From Desulfovulcanus ferrireducens (GTDB taxonomy: Bacteria > Desulfobacterota > Desulfovibrionia > Desulfovibrionales > Desulfonatronovibrionaceae): 64,000 nucleotides of DNA. The notes beneath the pieces are model-generated. The model searched no databases. It had not been told where the DNA came from and saw only the letters and a list, made by a program, of their open reading frames with translations. The position numbers were made by a program, and so were the translations under genes. Positions 45,583-55,771 of this stretch are shown piece after piece; the stretch's first letter is position 1, and the number at the start of each line of letters is the position of its first letter. The stretch is from assembly GCF_018704065.1 (NCBI RefSeq), contig NZ_JAGUQP010000003.1, positions 1 to 64,000 of the forward strand. The letters run 5' to 3'.

Positions 45583-46788
45583 TTAACTCTTCATTTTCAA
45601 AAGATGACCCATTTTTTCCTTTTTGGTCTTTAAATAACAGAGATTTTCTTCACAAGGCTGCACTTCAATAGGCACCCTTTCCACCACTTCAAGACCATAA
45701 CCTTCAAGACCAATAATTTTCTTGGGATTATTGGTCATAAGACGCATTTTGCTTATCCCAAGGTCCACCAGGATTTGGGCCCCAATGCCATAATCCCTTA
45801 AATCCGGGGCGAACCCAAGCTCTAGATTGGCTTCAACAGTGTCTTTGCCCTGATCCTGCAGAGCATAGGCCCGAATTTTATTACCCAGACCGATTCCTCG
45901 GCCTTCCTGGCGCATATACAGAATGACTCCCTGTCCTTCCTGTTCTACCATTTGCATGGCAGTTGTCAGCTGATTGCCACAATCACAACGCAATGAGCCA
46001 AACACATCTCCAGTCAGACATTGGCTGTGCACTCTCACCAGAACTGGGTCATCTTTCTCCCACTCTCCCTTGACCAAGGCCAAGTGCGTATAATCATCTA
46101 TCTCACTCTCATAGGCAATGGCTTTAAAATGGCCATAACTAGTGGGAAGATCGGCTTCAGCGACTCTATGTACAAGAGAGTCAAATTTAGATCTATATCT
46201 AATAAGATCCTCAATAGTACAAATCTTTAAATTATGCTCAGCAGCAAACTTTTCAAGATCTGGCATTCTGGCCATATTCCCGTCGTCACGCATGATTTCG
46301 CAGATGACAGCAGCAGGTTTAAGTCCTGCCAGACGGGCAAGATCAACGCTGCCTTCAGTCTGACCGGCTCTGACCAACACGCCTCCCTTCCTGGCCCGTA
46401 AAGGGAACACATGGCCTGGGGTGGCGATATCATCAGGGGTTACATCGTCCTGCACAGCTGTAAGTATTGTTGTAGCTCGATCATAAGCAGAAATACCTGT
46501 TGTCACCCCCTGCTTGGCCTCAATGGACACAGTAAAAGCCGTACCAAACTTAGAGGTATTCTTTTGGGCCATCATGGGCAAACCCAATTTGTCCACCCAC
46601 TCGGGAGCCAGAGCCAGACAGATGAGCCCCCTACCGTATTTGGCCATAAAGTTAATGGCTTCAGGGGTGATTTTCTCCGCGGCAATGGTCAAGTCCCCTT
46701 CGTTCTCACGATCTTCGTCATCAACTAAAATAACCATCCGTCCCTGACGGATTTCTTCGATGGCTTCTTCAATAGTACATTTAGGCAT
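45583..46788 (-). CDS. ribBA: RibBA: DHBP synthase / GTP cyclohydrolase II
   Basis: The 401-residue bifunctional protein has the N-terminal DHBP synthase half ([32 protein letters not shown]). The C-terminal GTP cyclohydrolase II half has [20 protein letters not shown] with its zinc cysteines and [14 protein letters not shown]. It makes both starting compounds of riboflavin, from ribulose 5-phosphate and GTP. Both active-site sets look intact. Confidence 0.97.
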   Translation of the reverse strand: MPKCTIEEAIEEIRQGRMVILVDDEDRENEGDLTIAAEKITPEAINFMAKYGRGLICLALAPEWVDKLGLPMMAQKNTSKFGTAFTVSIEAKQGVTTGISAYDRATTILTAVQDDVTPDDIATPGHVFPLRARKGGVLVRAGQTEGSVDLARLAGLKPAAVICEIMRDDGNMARMPDLEKFAAEHNLKICTIEDLIRYRSKFDSLVHRVAEADLPTSYGHFKAIAYESEIDDYTHLALVKGEWEKDDPVLVRVHSQCLTGDVFGSLRCDCGNQLTTAMQMVEQEGQGVILYMRQEGRGIGLGNKIRAYALQDQGKDTVEANLELGFAPDLRDYGIGAQILVDLGISKMRLMTNNPKKIIGLEGYGLEVVERVPIEVQPCEENLCYLKTKKEKMGHLLKMKS

Positions 46789-46899
46789 AGTAACCCCTCT
46801 GTTTATCAGTTTTGCTCATAGCTGACAGCTCGTGGCTTTTTTATAATTGACTTCAATTTAGTCGCTAACGCCCATGCCCCCAGGTCCTGTAAACATTGT

Positions 46900-47559
46900 C
46901 TAAAACCCGTGCTTCCTTAAAAAATCTAAGGTTAATCCTTGAGAAGACAGGGAGCGGGACTCGCCCTCCTGCCAGGGCTGAAGAATTCGATACACATACT
47001 TGCCTATAAGGTCAGTCTCCATATTCACCAGAGTGCCTGGCTTCCACGATGAGATGGTGGTTTCTTTTTGGGTAGCCGGTATAATATTTACTTCCAGATA
47101 ATCCTGGCCACAATTATTGACGGTCAGACTGATCCCGTCCAGAGCCACAGAGCCCTTGGGAATGACAAAAGGTGCCTGTTCTTTTGGAAAGCTTAAGCGA
47201 TAGACTCTGGACTCCCCGGCCCTCTTGATGGACTCTACCTTGGCCAGACAATCAACATGTCCGGAAACGAGGTGCCCACCCAACCTATCACCCAGAGCCA
47301 GGGCCCGTTCCAGATTAACTTTACTTCCAATCCCAAGAAGGTTCAGGTTTGTCCTGGATAAAGTCTCTTTTGAGGCATAAACCAAAAACCAATTGGCTCC
47401 AAAGTCTTCTACAGTTAAACAGACGCCGTTTACAGCAATGCTTTCTCCCAAGACATAGTCTTCCAGGACAAAAAGAGGGCTTATGCGGATTCTACTCTCT
47501 TTCCCTCTGGCTTCAATACCCTGGATTTCACCTATTCCCTGAATCAGTCCTGTAAACAT
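46900..47559 (-). CDS. ribE: Riboflavin synthase (alpha chain)
   Basis: The 219-residue protein begins MFTGLIQGIGEI and has two lumazine-binding repeats: ESIAVNGVCLTVEDF near residue 40 and KGSVALDGISLTVNN near residue 135. It dismutates two lumazines to riboflavin. The N-terminal start is fixed by MFTGL. It is between ribD and ribBA. Confidence 0.97.
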   Translation of the reverse strand: MFTGLIQGIGEIQGIEARGKESRIRISPLFVLEDYVLGESIAVNGVCLTVEDFGANWFLVYASKETLSRTNLNLLGIGSKVNLERALALGDRLGGHLVSGHVDCLAKVESIKRAGESRVYRLSFPKEQAPFVIPKGSVALDGISLTVNNCGQDYLEVNIIPATQKETTISSWKPGTLVNMETDLIGKYVYRILQPWQEGESRSLSSQGLTLDFLRKHGF

Positions 47560-47605
47560 AGATTTAGCTCGTGGCTAATAGTTTTTTATTAAACTCTATC
47601 ACAAA

Positions 47606-48802
47606 TTAGTTATCACGATTTTTCATAAGGCGTAAGAATATATCCGGCCCGATCCTGCTTAAATCTGTAAGCCGAAAATTTATGGCCTCATCCATTGACT
47701 CTACTTTGCGGCCACTAAAGCTTGAGGTGGCTGCATTATCACCTAAAATTTTGGGCGCCAGGAACAAGCACAGCTCATCCACCAAATCCTGCTCTAGAAG
47801 GCTTAAAGCCAATCTGCCCCCACCCTCGCATAAAGTATAATAAATTTTATATTCCTGAAACAAACGATCAAAACCACTCCGCAGATCAAATCCCCGCCTT
47901 TGAGATTCTACGTTCTGTTTTTCTGTGTCTTCACCTCGTTCTAACTTTCCTGCTTCCCAACTCCCCTGCTTCTCAGCTTCCAAAGGCAGCCCCCAGACCT
48001 GGCAGCCTAAACTCCTTAATCTCTCGGCCTGAGAAGAGCTGGCCTTTTCTTCAGTGGTCCAAAAAACAGTTTGCGCTGCCCTCTCAGACAGAAGATAAAA
48101 AGAATCATCCGTCTCAGGCAGTCTAGAGGTGACGATAACTGCCAGAGGCTGAGCCAATTCATCCCCTTCAAGCCGGCAAGTAAGTTTGGGGTTATCCGCA
48201 TAAAAGGTGTTGCCACCAACAATAACGGCTCCTACCTGAGAGCGCAAACGATGTACTTCTTCCCTGGCCTTATGACTTGTTATCCATTTAGAATGGCCGT
48301 TATAAGTAGCAATTTTCCCATCCAGGGTTGAGGCGATTTTAAGGTAAGAATAGGGTCTTTTCTCCTGGGTCCAGGCAATGAAGTCGGCAATAAGATCCCG
48401 GCACTCCTCCTCTAGAATACCTGCTTCAACCCGGACGCCATTGGCCCGCAAAAACTCGATTCCTCCTCCCTGGACATGCGGGTTGGGATCCCTCGCACCT
48501 ACAAAGACCTTTTTAATGCCAGCTTCTAAAATAGCTCTGGTACAGGGTGGGGTTTTACCATAATGATTACATGGCTCCAAGGTAACGAAAAGGGAAGTGT
48601 TTTTCAGGTCAACACCTTTGTTTCTGGCCTCAGTAATGGCCTCCACCTCGGCATGAGCTTGACCATAGGCCTTATGCCAGCCCCTGGCCACTATTTGTCC
48701 GTCCTTGACTATGACCGCACCAACACAGGGATTAGGCGCTGTTTTTCCCTTACCCTGTTTGGCTAGGTAGGCGGCCTGGAGCATAATCTGGTCTTTGTTC
48801 AT
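47606..48802 (-). CDS. ribD: RibD: riboflavin deaminase/reductase
   Basis: The 398-residue protein has an N-terminal zinc deaminase (HAEVEAI near residue 51, then EPCNHYGKTPPCTRAI) and a C-terminal reductase (PYSLKIASTLDGKIA variant YLKIASTLDGKIATY, VIVGGNTFYADNP). The reductase has an unusual charged insertion of about 30 residues near residue 300 (EAEKQGSWEAGKLERGEDTE). It handles the second and third steps from GTP. It is the first gene of the rib set, 20 nt after the dCMP deaminase gene. Confidence 0.95.
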   Translation of the reverse strand: MNKDQIMLQAAYLAKQGKGKTAPNPCVGAVIVKDGQIVARGWHKAYGQAHAEVEAITEARNKGVDLKNTSLFVTLEPCNHYGKTPPCTRAILEAGIKKVFVGARDPNPHVQGGGIEFLRANGVRVEAGILEEECRDLIADFIAWTQEKRPYSYLKIASTLDGKIATYNGHSKWITSHKAREEVHRLRSQVGAVIVGGNTFYADNPKLTCRLEGDELAQPLAVIVTSRLPETDDSFYLLSERAAQTVFWTTEEKASSSQAERLRSLGCQVWGLPLEAEKQGSWEAGKLERGEDTEKQNVESQRRGFDLRSGFDRLFQEYKIYYTLCEGGGRLALSLLEQDLVDELCLFLAPKILGDNAATSSFSGRKVESMDEAINFRLTDLSRIGPDIFLRLMKNRDN

Positions 48803-48822
48803 ACCTGTCTTACAAATCCGAA

Positions 48823-49281
48823 CTACGAATCAAAAGACAAGAGTTTAAATTTGATCCCGGCCTCTTTGAGCATTTGCTGAGCCAGTTCATCCGGATAGCC
48901 TTCCGCAAAATAGATGGCGGTGATGCCACAATTGATGAGCATTTTAGTACAGATAAGACATGGCTGGGTTGTGCAATAGATGGTGGCGTCCGCGATACTT
49001 ACGCCGTGGACTGCGGCCTGGATGATTATATTTTGTTCGGCATGTAACCCCCGGCACAGTTCATGTCTCTGGCCGGAAGGAATTTTTAGTCGTTCCCGTA
49101 AACAGCCAATGTCCAGGCAATGGGCAAGACCTGCCGGGGCACCATTATATCCTGTGGCTAGAATGCGCTTTTCCTTGACAGCTATAGCCCCTACCTTGCG
49201 CCTAAGACATGTGGATCTTTCCGCCACCAAGTGGGCGATGCGCATGTAATATTCATCCCAACTAAGTCTAGTGTCAGCCAT
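48823..49281 (-). CDS. dCMP deaminase-family protein
   Basis: The 152-residue protein is a zinc cytidine/deoxycytidylate deaminase: [13 protein letters not shown] holds the His-Ala-Glu motif and [17 protein letters not shown] the Cys pair (PCxxC). N-terminal [20 protein letters not shown] resembles ComEB/dCMP deaminases. It likely deaminates dCMP to dUMP for dTTP synthesis. The same pair of dCMP deaminase and ribD beside glyA occurs in Desulfovibrio. Confidence 0.92.
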   Translation of the reverse strand: MADTRLSWDEYYMRIAHLVAERSTCLRRKVGAIAVKEKRILATGYNGAPAGLAHCLDIGCLRERLKIPSGQRHELCRGLHAEQNIIIQAAVHGVSIADATIYCTTQPCLICTKMLINCGITAIYFAEGYPDELAQQMLKEAGIKFKLLSFDS

Positions 49282-49296
49282 AATATTATCGAAATG

Positions 49297-50538
49297 TTAC
49301 CAGGCAAACAGAGGAAATTCACGCGCAAATTTTTCTACTTCTTGCCTTACTTCATCCAATCTGGTGTCGTTCTCTCTGCTTTCTAAGGCTTTGACTATCC
49401 AGTCCACAATCTTATGCATATGCTCAGGCTTCATCCCCCTGGTAGTCAGAGCTGGAGTGCCAAGCCTGATCCCGGAGGTGACAAAGGGAGATCTTGTTTC
49501 AAAAGGAATTGTGTTTTTGTTTACAGTGATGCCCGCTTTATCCAGGGCAATTTCCGCTTCTTTGCCAGTTATGTCCTTGTTAGTTAGATCAACCAGGATA
49601 AGATGGTTGTCGGTACCTCCGGAAACCAGATTAAAACCGGCATCCACCAGATCTTTAGCCAAGGTTTTGGCGTTTTCAATAACCATTTTTTGATACTCTT
49701 TGAACTCTGGCTTTAGTGCCTCACCAAGGGCCACGGCCTTGGCAGCAATAATATGCATTAATGGCCCGCCCTGGATTCCGGGAAAAATTTGGGAATTTAA
49801 CATCTTACCAAATTCTTCCGAGCTCAATATCATGCCACCGCGCGGGCCACGCAAAGTTTTATGCGTGGTGGTTGTGGTAAAATGGGCAAAAGGGATCGGG
49901 GATGGATGAAGATCAGCGGCAATAAGACCTGCAATATGTGCCATGTCCACCATTAACTTAGCCCCAACCTTATCTGCAATCTCGCGGAATCTGGCAAAAT
50001 CTATGGTCCTGGGATAGGCACTGGCTCCTGCCACGATGAGTTTTGGCTTGTGCTCAAGAGCCAGTTTCTCCACCTGGTCATAGTCAATGGTCCCGGTCTC
50101 TTTTTGTACCCCATAAAAAACAACATTATAAAGTTTTCCCGAAAAATTGACCGGGCTGCCGTGAGTCAAATGACCACCATGTGAAAGGTTCATGCCCAGA
50201 ATGGTATCACCGATTTCTACGGCGCCGAAATAAACTCCCATATTTGCTTGGGAGCCGGAGTGTGGCTGAACATTAACATACTCGGCCTGAAAAAGTTTTT
50301 TAGCCCGCTCTCTTGCCAGATCTTCAGCCATGTCAACGAATTCGCATCCACCGTAATATCTTTTACCAGGATAGCCCTCAGCATATTTGTGTGTCATAAC
50401 ACTGCCCATTGCCTGGCGCACGGCAAGGGATGTAAAATTTTCCGAAGCAATAAGCTCCAGCTTGCTTATTTGTCGTTCTTCTTCCAGGGCAATAGCCTTA
50501 AATACTTCAGGATCTTTTCTCTTCAGTTCATCCATCAT
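49297..50538 (-). CDS. glyA: Serine hydroxymethyltransferase
   Basis: The 413-residue protein has the SHMT pattern: [46 protein letters not shown], and the PLP lysine in [15 protein letters not shown] (near residue 228). It interconverts serine and glycine with tetrahydrofolate. GGAG precedes the ATG by 10 nt; a second ATG follows at the next codon. It is after fabF in the long minus-strand train. Confidence 0.97.
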   Translation of the reverse strand: MMDELKRKDPEVFKAIALEEERQISKLELIASENFTSLAVRQAMGSVMTHKYAEGYPGKRYYGGCEFVDMAEDLARERAKKLFQAEYVNVQPHSGSQANMGVYFGAVEIGDTILGMNLSHGGHLTHGSPVNFSGKLYNVVFYGVQKETGTIDYDQVEKLALEHKPKLIVAGASAYPRTIDFARFREIADKVGAKLMVDMAHIAGLIAADLHPSPIPFAHFTTTTTHKTLRGPRGGMILSSEEFGKMLNSQIFPGIQGGPLMHIIAAKAVALGEALKPEFKEYQKMVIENAKTLAKDLVDAGFNLVSGGTDNHLILVDLTNKDITGKEAEIALDKAGITVNKNTIPFETRSPFVTSGIRLGTPALTTRGMKPEHMHKIVDWIVKALESRENDTRLDEVRQEVEKFAREFPLFAW

Positions 50539-50660
50539 TATCTTATTTCTCCATGTTCAATGTACAATATACAAGTATTAAGCTGAAAGATAAGTGATTA
50601 CATTTACATAGATAATTTTATTTTTCCAACTTCCCTCTTATCTTCCTAACTTGCGACCCT

Positions 50661-51902
50661 CTATCCCTGAAACTTTCTAAATAAAATAGAGCCATTCGTG
50701 CCGCCAAAGCCAAATGAATTGCACAGGGCAAACTGAATTTCTTTCTCTATTGACTTGCCGGGACAATAATTAAGATCACATTCGGGATCAGGATGTTCCA
50801 GGTTAATAGTTCCGGGAATTTTACTCTCAAAAACGCTGAGTACACTAAAAACACTTTCAATGCCACCTGCTGCTCCGAGCGTATGACCGATCATGGATTT
50901 ATTAGCTGTAATAAGAATATCATAGGCATGTTGACCAAAAACTTTCTTAATGGCCCTGGTTTCACAAATATCATTTAATTTAGTGGAAGTGCCGTGGGCA
51001 TTGATATGGTCGATATCCTCAGGACTTACGTCAGCCTCTTTAAGAGCACTCTGCATCGCCTGAGCCATACCTGCACCACTTTCCTCGGGAGCAGTCATGT
51101 GATAGGCATCAGAAGAAGCTCCAAAACCAACAACTTCAGCATAAATCTTAGCCCCACGCTCCAGTGCATGCTCCAGGGATTCCAGAAGCAAAAAACCGCA
51201 TCCTTCACCAATGACAAATCCATCCCGATCCTTGTCAAAAGGACGGCTTGCCTTTTGGGGCTCATCATTGCGTGTCGATAAAGCTCTCATGGCGTTAAAG
51301 CCTGATACAGCCATAGGGGTTATTGTTGACTCAACGCCACCTGTAATCATGGCCTTGACTCGCCCCAATTTAATGTCAGAGTAAGCATACCCTATAGCAT
51401 GGAGGCCAGAGGCACAGGCTGAAGTAGTTGCCAGATTGGGGCCTTTGGCTCCTGTTGCAATGGAAACCTGTCCGGAAGCCATGTTTGAAATCAACTGTGG
51501 AATGTAAAATGGAGAAACTCGCCTGGGCCCGGATTTCATCAATTTTGTGTGAAATTCTTCAATGGTTTCTAAGCCTCCCAAGCCGCAACCCAAGATGACC
51601 CCCAACTCGTCTGCCTTCTCCTCTTGAGTGGACCAATTGGCATCTTCAACGAGCATTTTCGCTGCAGCAACTGCAAACTGGCAGAATCTGTCCAGCCTTC
51701 TGGCCAGTTTAGGAGACAGAAAGTCTTCAACCTTGAAATCCTTGACCTCGGCCGCAATTTTGGTCGCATAATCCTGACAGTCAAATCTGGTAATTTTATC
51801 GACTCCACTTACTCCAGCCAAAAGATTATCCCAGCTTTTTTGCAAATTGGGGCCAATAGGCGTTATGGCTGCCAGACCTGTGACGACAACCCTGTTGAGC
51901 AT
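50661..51902 (-). CDS. fabF: Beta-ketoacyl-ACP synthase II
   Basis: The 413-residue KAS has VVTGLAAITPIGPN, the active Cys in TTSACASGLHAIG (near residue 163), and the two histidines in HINAHGTSTKLND and NKSMIGHTLGAAGG. It elongates acyl-ACP chains with malonyl-ACP in the cytosol. It follows acpP, as in most fab clusters. Confidence 0.96.
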   Translation of the reverse strand: MLNRVVVTGLAAITPIGPNLQKSWDNLLAGVSGVDKITRFDCQDYATKIAAEVKDFKVEDFLSPKLARRLDRFCQFAVAAAKMLVEDANWSTQEEKADELGVILGCGLGGLETIEEFHTKLMKSGPRRVSPFYIPQLISNMASGQVSIATGAKGPNLATTSACASGLHAIGYAYSDIKLGRVKAMITGGVESTITPMAVSGFNAMRALSTRNDEPQKASRPFDKDRDGFVIGEGCGFLLLESLEHALERGAKIYAEVVGFGASSDAYHMTAPEESGAGMAQAMQSALKEADVSPEDIDHINAHGTSTKLNDICETRAIKKVFGQHAYDILITANKSMIGHTLGAAGGIESVFSVLSVFESKIPGTINLEHPDPECDLNYCPGKSIEKEIQFALCNSFGFGGTNGSILFRKFQG

Positions 51903-52033
51903 GACTACCTCGAAAAAAGTTTAAAGTTTTTTTTAAAGTTTAATGTTTAGAGTATAGATATAAACGATCACAGAACTTTAATTTAACGGGGTCTCTACCT
52001 TAAGAAATAATAACACGAAGCCGATAGTTTTTT

Positions 52034-52059
52034 GGGGTAGCCCCTAATGGGGCTACCCC
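52034..52059. repeat. Perfect hairpin between acpP and fabF
   Basis: GGGGTAGCCCC and GGGGCTACCCC pair over 11 bp with loop TAAT. It is 72 nt after the acpP stop, but the transcribed strand is followed by A rather than U residues. It could be an RNA processing or stability structure that sets acpP levels above fabF. Confidence 0.6.
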
Positions 52060-52131
52060 CTGTGATCTTATTTATCCAGACCGGTTTATTCCACCACTCA
52101 ATGTGCCTAAGAAGGATAACTGGTATCCAGA

Positions 52132-52362
52132 TTACTGATTGGCCTTAATGAAATCGATTGCGTCCTGCACTGTCCTGATTTGTTGGGCCTTCTCATCGTC
52201 GATTTCGATATCGAACTCTTCTTCCATGGCCATGATCAGTTCAGTGAGATCCAGGGAGTCCGCGCCAAGATCTTCCACAAATTTTGACTCTGGCTTTACT
52301 TCATCAGCAGAAACACCTAATTGTTCCACAACAATTTCTTTCACTTTTTCCTCAACTGACAT
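52132..52362 (-). CDS. acpP: Acyl carrier protein
   Basis: The 76-residue acidic protein has the ACP helix II motif [15 protein letters not shown], whose Ser receives phosphopantetheine (near residue 37). It starts [19 protein letters not shown] 52362 is chosen because GGAGG lies 5 nt upstream; four extra residues upstream are not in the family. It lies between fabG and fabF. Confidence 0.97.
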   Translation of the reverse strand: MSVEEKVKEIVVEQLGVSADEVKPESKFVEDLGADSLDLTELIMAMEEEFDIEIDDEKAQQIRTVQDAIDFIKANQ

Positions 52363-52545
52363 AGTTCCCTCCATGATTATTTTTGTTTAAAATGTAGCAT
52401 TATTAAATTTTAACAAATAAAAACATAAAAAATGTCGGGACTAGAGTGTAGAGTTGATAAATGTAAACTTTTAAAATGGAAAACTGGCTTTTCAACTTAA
52501 CACTCAAGCCTTCCAACTTCAAATTTTTTAAAGCCGAGTCTTCTA

Positions 52546-53289
52546 TTACAGGTACATTCCCCCATTTACGTTAATAACTTGCCCGGTAATATAGGAAGCC
52601 TCCTTTGAGGCCAGAAAAGCAATGGCTTCGGCTATATCTTCAGCAGTTCCAAAGCGTTGAAGAGGTATCTTGTTCAGATATTCATTTTGCAGATTTTCAG
52701 GAAGGCCAGCAGTCATATCCGTGGTGATAAAGCCGGGAGCAACAGCATTGACTGTAATGTTTCTTGAGGCCAGTTCCAGGGCCGCAGTCTTGGTCAAACC
52801 AATCATACCGGCCTTTGCTGCAGTATAATTGGCCTGTCCCGGGTTGCCTGCCTGGCCAGTGACAGATGTTATATTGATAATCCGGCCATAACGCTGTTTA
52901 ATCATGATCTTGGCCGCCTGTTGCAGGCAGACAAACGAGCCGGTAAGGTTTACCTGAATCACCTTTTCCCATTGTTCCTTATTCATGCGTATAAGCAACC
53001 CATCTTTGGTCATGCCGGCATTATTGACCAAGACTTCCAAAAAAACTTTTTTTCTAATTTCTTTCTCAAAAAAACTTACCACTTGATCCCAATCGCCAAT
53101 ATCCAGACAAAAAGCCTTGGCTTGCCCACCTTGGTCTGCAATCTGGGCACAGGTTTGCTCGGCCAGTTCGGGTTTACTCACATAAGTCAGAAAAATTTGA
53201 TACCCCATCTTGGCAAGACGTAATGCAGCGGCCTTACCTATTCCTCTTGATCCACCAGTAATTAATGCTGTTCTAACTAATTCTCCCAT
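52546..53289 (-). CDS. fabG: 3-oxoacyl-ACP reductase
   Basis: The 247-residue SDR enzyme has TGGSRGIGKAAAL, NNAGMTKDGLLIRM, and the catalytic Ser (ITSVTGQAGNPGQ) with YTAAKAG (Tyr-x3-Lys). It reduces beta-ketoacyl-ACP with NADPH. The NNAGMTxDxLLxRM segment is typical of FabG. It is in the fab cluster. Confidence 0.96.
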   Translation of the reverse strand: MGELVRTALITGGSRGIGKAAALRLAKMGYQIFLTYVSKPELAEQTCAQIADQGGQAKAFCLDIGDWDQVVSFFEKEIRKKVFLEVLVNNAGMTKDGLLIRMNKEQWEKVIQVNLTGSFVCLQQAAKIMIKQRYGRIINITSVTGQAGNPGQANYTAAKAGMIGLTKTAALELASRNITVNAVAPGFITTDMTAGLPENLQNEYLNKIPLQRFGTAEDIAEAIAFLASKEASYITGQVINVNGGMYL

Positions 53290-53341
53290 AAAAAGCCTCT
53301 TAATAATTTGAACTTCACCTCAGAACACAAAACTCAATACT

Positions 53342-54325
53342 CTAAAACTTTACAAGGGCAGCCCCCCAAGTAAAGCCTCCACCAAAGGCCACTAATAACA
53401 CACGATCGCCAGGAGCAATGCGTCCTTTTTGTTTTGCTTCGGCCAGTGCAATAGGTACAGAAGCTGCCGAAGTATTGCCATAATCCTGTACATTGACAAA
53501 AATTTTTTCAGGCGGAAACTCTAATTTTTTGCCCACCGCTTCTATAATGCGGTTATTGGCCTGATGAGGGATAAGTAGGTTAATATCCTCCACAGACAAA
53601 TTGTTCTTTTTCAAGATTTCAAGAGCAATATTAGACATGGAGCGTACAGCATGCTTGAACACGGTCTGGCCTTGCATCTGGACAAAAAAGTCCTCATCGG
53701 CCTTTTGACCAAAGGTCAAAGGGTATGCTGAACCGCCGCCCTTGACAGTTAATAGCTCCCCTAAGGACCCATCTGCTTTTAATAGAACATCTTCGAGTAC
53801 GGCTCCGTCTTCCCCAGAATTAGAAAGAATCACAGCTCCTGCGCCATCACCAAAAAGTACGCAGGTAGAGCGATCATTAAAATTGACTCTCGATGTAACC
53901 ACTTCTGAGGCTACAACGAGGACTTTTGCATCTGCATAGAGAGCACAAAAACCTCTTGCCAGGTCAAGGGCATAAATAAAACCAGTGCAAGCAGCATTTA
54001 TATCACAACTAGGAATATCTTTGATGCCCAATTTTTTTTGCAATACACATGCAGCACTGGGAATGTAACTGTCAGGCGTAAAGGTAGCCGTAATAATATG
54101 AGTTAAGTCTTGGGGTTCAAGGTGGGCATCCTGAAGGGCATTTTGAGCGGCAACCAAAGCCAGATCAGAACAGGCCTCATCCTCAACAATGTGCCGTTTT
54201 TTAATACCTGTTCTGGTTGTTATCCACTCATCCGAAGTATCCACTAATTTTTCCAAGTCGTCGTTGGTCAAAATCTTGTCCGGCACATAAAAGCCGAGAC
54301 CACAAATTTGCGTTTCTCTATCCAT
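53342..54325 (-). CDS. fabH: Beta-ketoacyl-ACP synthase III
   Basis: The 327-residue protein has the active Cys in DINAACTGFIYAL (near residue 113), His in LIPHQANNRII and Asn in YGNTSAASVPIAL. It starts fatty acid synthesis by condensing acetyl-CoA with malonyl-ACP. It lies after plsX. Confidence 0.96.
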   Translation of the reverse strand: MDRETQICGLGFYVPDKILTNDDLEKLVDTSDEWITTRTGIKKRHIVEDEACSDLALVAAQNALQDAHLEPQDLTHIITATFTPDSYIPSAACVLQKKLGIKDIPSCDINAACTGFIYALDLARGFCALYADAKVLVVASEVVTSRVNFNDRSTCVLFGDGAGAVILSNSGEDGAVLEDVLLKADGSLGELLTVKGGGSAYPLTFGQKADEDFFVQMQGQTVFKHAVRSMSNIALEILKKNNLSVEDINLLIPHQANNRIIEAVGKKLEFPPEKIFVNVQDYGNTSAASVPIALAEAKQKGRIAPGDRVLLVAFGGGFTWGAALVKF

Positions 54326-54473
54326 GTAAATGATCCTATTTTTTAAAGGCTAAAGCACAGGACACAAGACGTAAGCTAAAGATAATTTTTTCACAAGACG
54401 CACAAATTCAATCAAATTTTCCTATCTTAAATGAACTTTTCCTTCAGAACAAATAAATCACTCAACATTCAAT

Positions 54474-55520
54474 TTATGAACGCGGCAAGGCCCTCTTACC
54501 AAAGATGCTCAATTCTCTGTTGGCGGATAAACCTTCTACCAGATGTTCATTAGCCTGGTTTTTAATAAAGGTAGCGGCCATATGCACTGCATTTGTTATG
54601 GCCTTGCTGTTGGAGGAGCCATGACAGACAATGGCAATGCCTCTTAAGCCAAGAAGCGGGGCACCCCCATATTCAGCGTAGTCAATTCGGCGCCCAAAAC
54701 GCTTTAGGGCCCTGATCCCCAGGAGAAAACCAAGACGAGCCAAAAAACTTTTTTTTACCTCGGCCTTTAACAACTTGGTCAAAGATATGGCCAGGCCTTC
54801 CATAAGTTTCAGGGCAATATTGCCCACAAAACCATCGCAGACAACAATGTCTGCTTTGCCTGTAAATATATCCCGACCTTCTACATTGCCTATGAAATTT
54901 AGGGAAGACATCCTGAACAATTCAACTGCTTCCCTGACCAGCTTATTGCCTTTGCCCTCTTCCTCACCAATGGTTAAGATCCCGACCCGCGGTTTCTCTA
55001 TGTGCAACACATCCCGAGCCAGGACATCCGCCATGAGCCCGAATTGAACCAAATGGTAAGGCTTGCAATCCACATTGGCACCGACATCGATCAAAATGGT
55101 CGGGCCCTTTTCAGAAGGAATGATCGAGGCCAGGGCTGGGCGCTCAACACCTTTGATTCGCCCCAGAATAAACATGCCGCAGGCCAAAGTAGCGCCGGAA
55201 TTACCAGCACTGACTACACCATGGGCCTTACCTTCGCGCACCAACCTGAATGCCACCTCAATAGAGGTATTTTTCTTTTTGCGCAAAATCTCAGATGGCT
55301 TTTCTGACATGCCTGCGACTTCTGGAGCATGGACAACTTCAATATCTAACCCATTCGTTTTATGTTGTTTTAACTCCTGGGAAAGAATCTTTTCATCGCC
55401 GACTAGAATCAGAGAAAGCCGTTCTGCCCTGGCGGCCTTTAAAGCGCCTGGGATAACGACTTGGGGACCGTGGTCCCCTCCCATGGCATCGATAGCAATG
55501 CAAGGGGTTTGCTTAGGCAT
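54474..55520 (-). CDS. plsX: Phosphate acyltransferase PlsX
   Basis: The 348-residue product has AIDAMGGDHGPQVVIPGAL at the start, and VSAGNSGATLACGMFILGR and VVCDGFVGNIALK further on. PlsX makes acyl-phosphate from acyl-ACP for phospholipid synthesis. Its ATG overlaps the last 8 nt of rpmF, indicating translational coupling. The rpmF-plsX-fabH order is widely conserved. Confidence 0.96.
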   Translation of the reverse strand: MPKQTPCIAIDAMGGDHGPQVVIPGALKAARAERLSLILVGDEKILSQELKQHKTNGLDIEVVHAPEVAGMSEKPSEILRKKKNTSIEVAFRLVREGKAHGVVSAGNSGATLACGMFILGRIKGVERPALASIIPSEKGPTILIDVGANVDCKPYHLVQFGLMADVLARDVLHIEKPRVGILTIGEEEGKGNKLVREAVELFRMSSLNFIGNVEGRDIFTGKADIVVCDGFVGNIALKLMEGLAISLTKLLKAEVKKSFLARLGFLLGIRALKRFGRRIDYAEYGGAPLLGLRGIAIVCHGSSNSKAITNAVHMAATFIKNQANEHLVEGLSANRELSIFGKRALPRS

Positions 55521-55692
55521 CCTCGCGCCTTAAATATTGTCTCCCTTTATAATTGCCACAACCAGGACAAATGCGGTGGGGCAATGTGGCTTCGCCGCAC
55601 TCGCAGTAAATAAAATTGGGAGCAGAGATATGGTCATGAGACCTGCGCATACCTTTTTTGGATTTGGATGTTTTCTTCTTTGGTACAGCCAT
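55513..55692 (-). CDS. rpmF: 50S ribosomal protein L32
   Basis: This 59-residue gene starts MAVPKKKTSKSKKGMRRSHD, the L32 N-terminus, and has Cys30, Cys32, Cys42 and Cys45 (YCECGEATLPHRICPGCG), so it is the zinc-binding form. GAGGTGAAATC precedes the ATG. Its stop overlaps the plsX start by 8 nt. It was found by direct translation between yceD and plsX. Confidence 0.96.
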   Translation of the reverse strand: MAVPKKKTSKSKKGMRRSHDHISAPNFIYCECGEATLPHRICPGCGNYKGRQYLRREDA

Positions 55693-55771
55693 GATTTCAC
55701 CTCTTCTTAATGGTTAAACTCGAGTAGTTGAGTTGTGATGTTAAACGGATATGCTCTCAACCTTTACAATC

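Noticed and set aside
48803-48822. FMN riboswitch before ribD
   Set aside because: The gap to the dCMP deaminase gene is only 20 nt, too short; the rib genes are inside a longer transcript.
52034-52059. Terminator of acpP
   Set aside because: The strand transcribed has AAAAAA after the stem rather than U residues.
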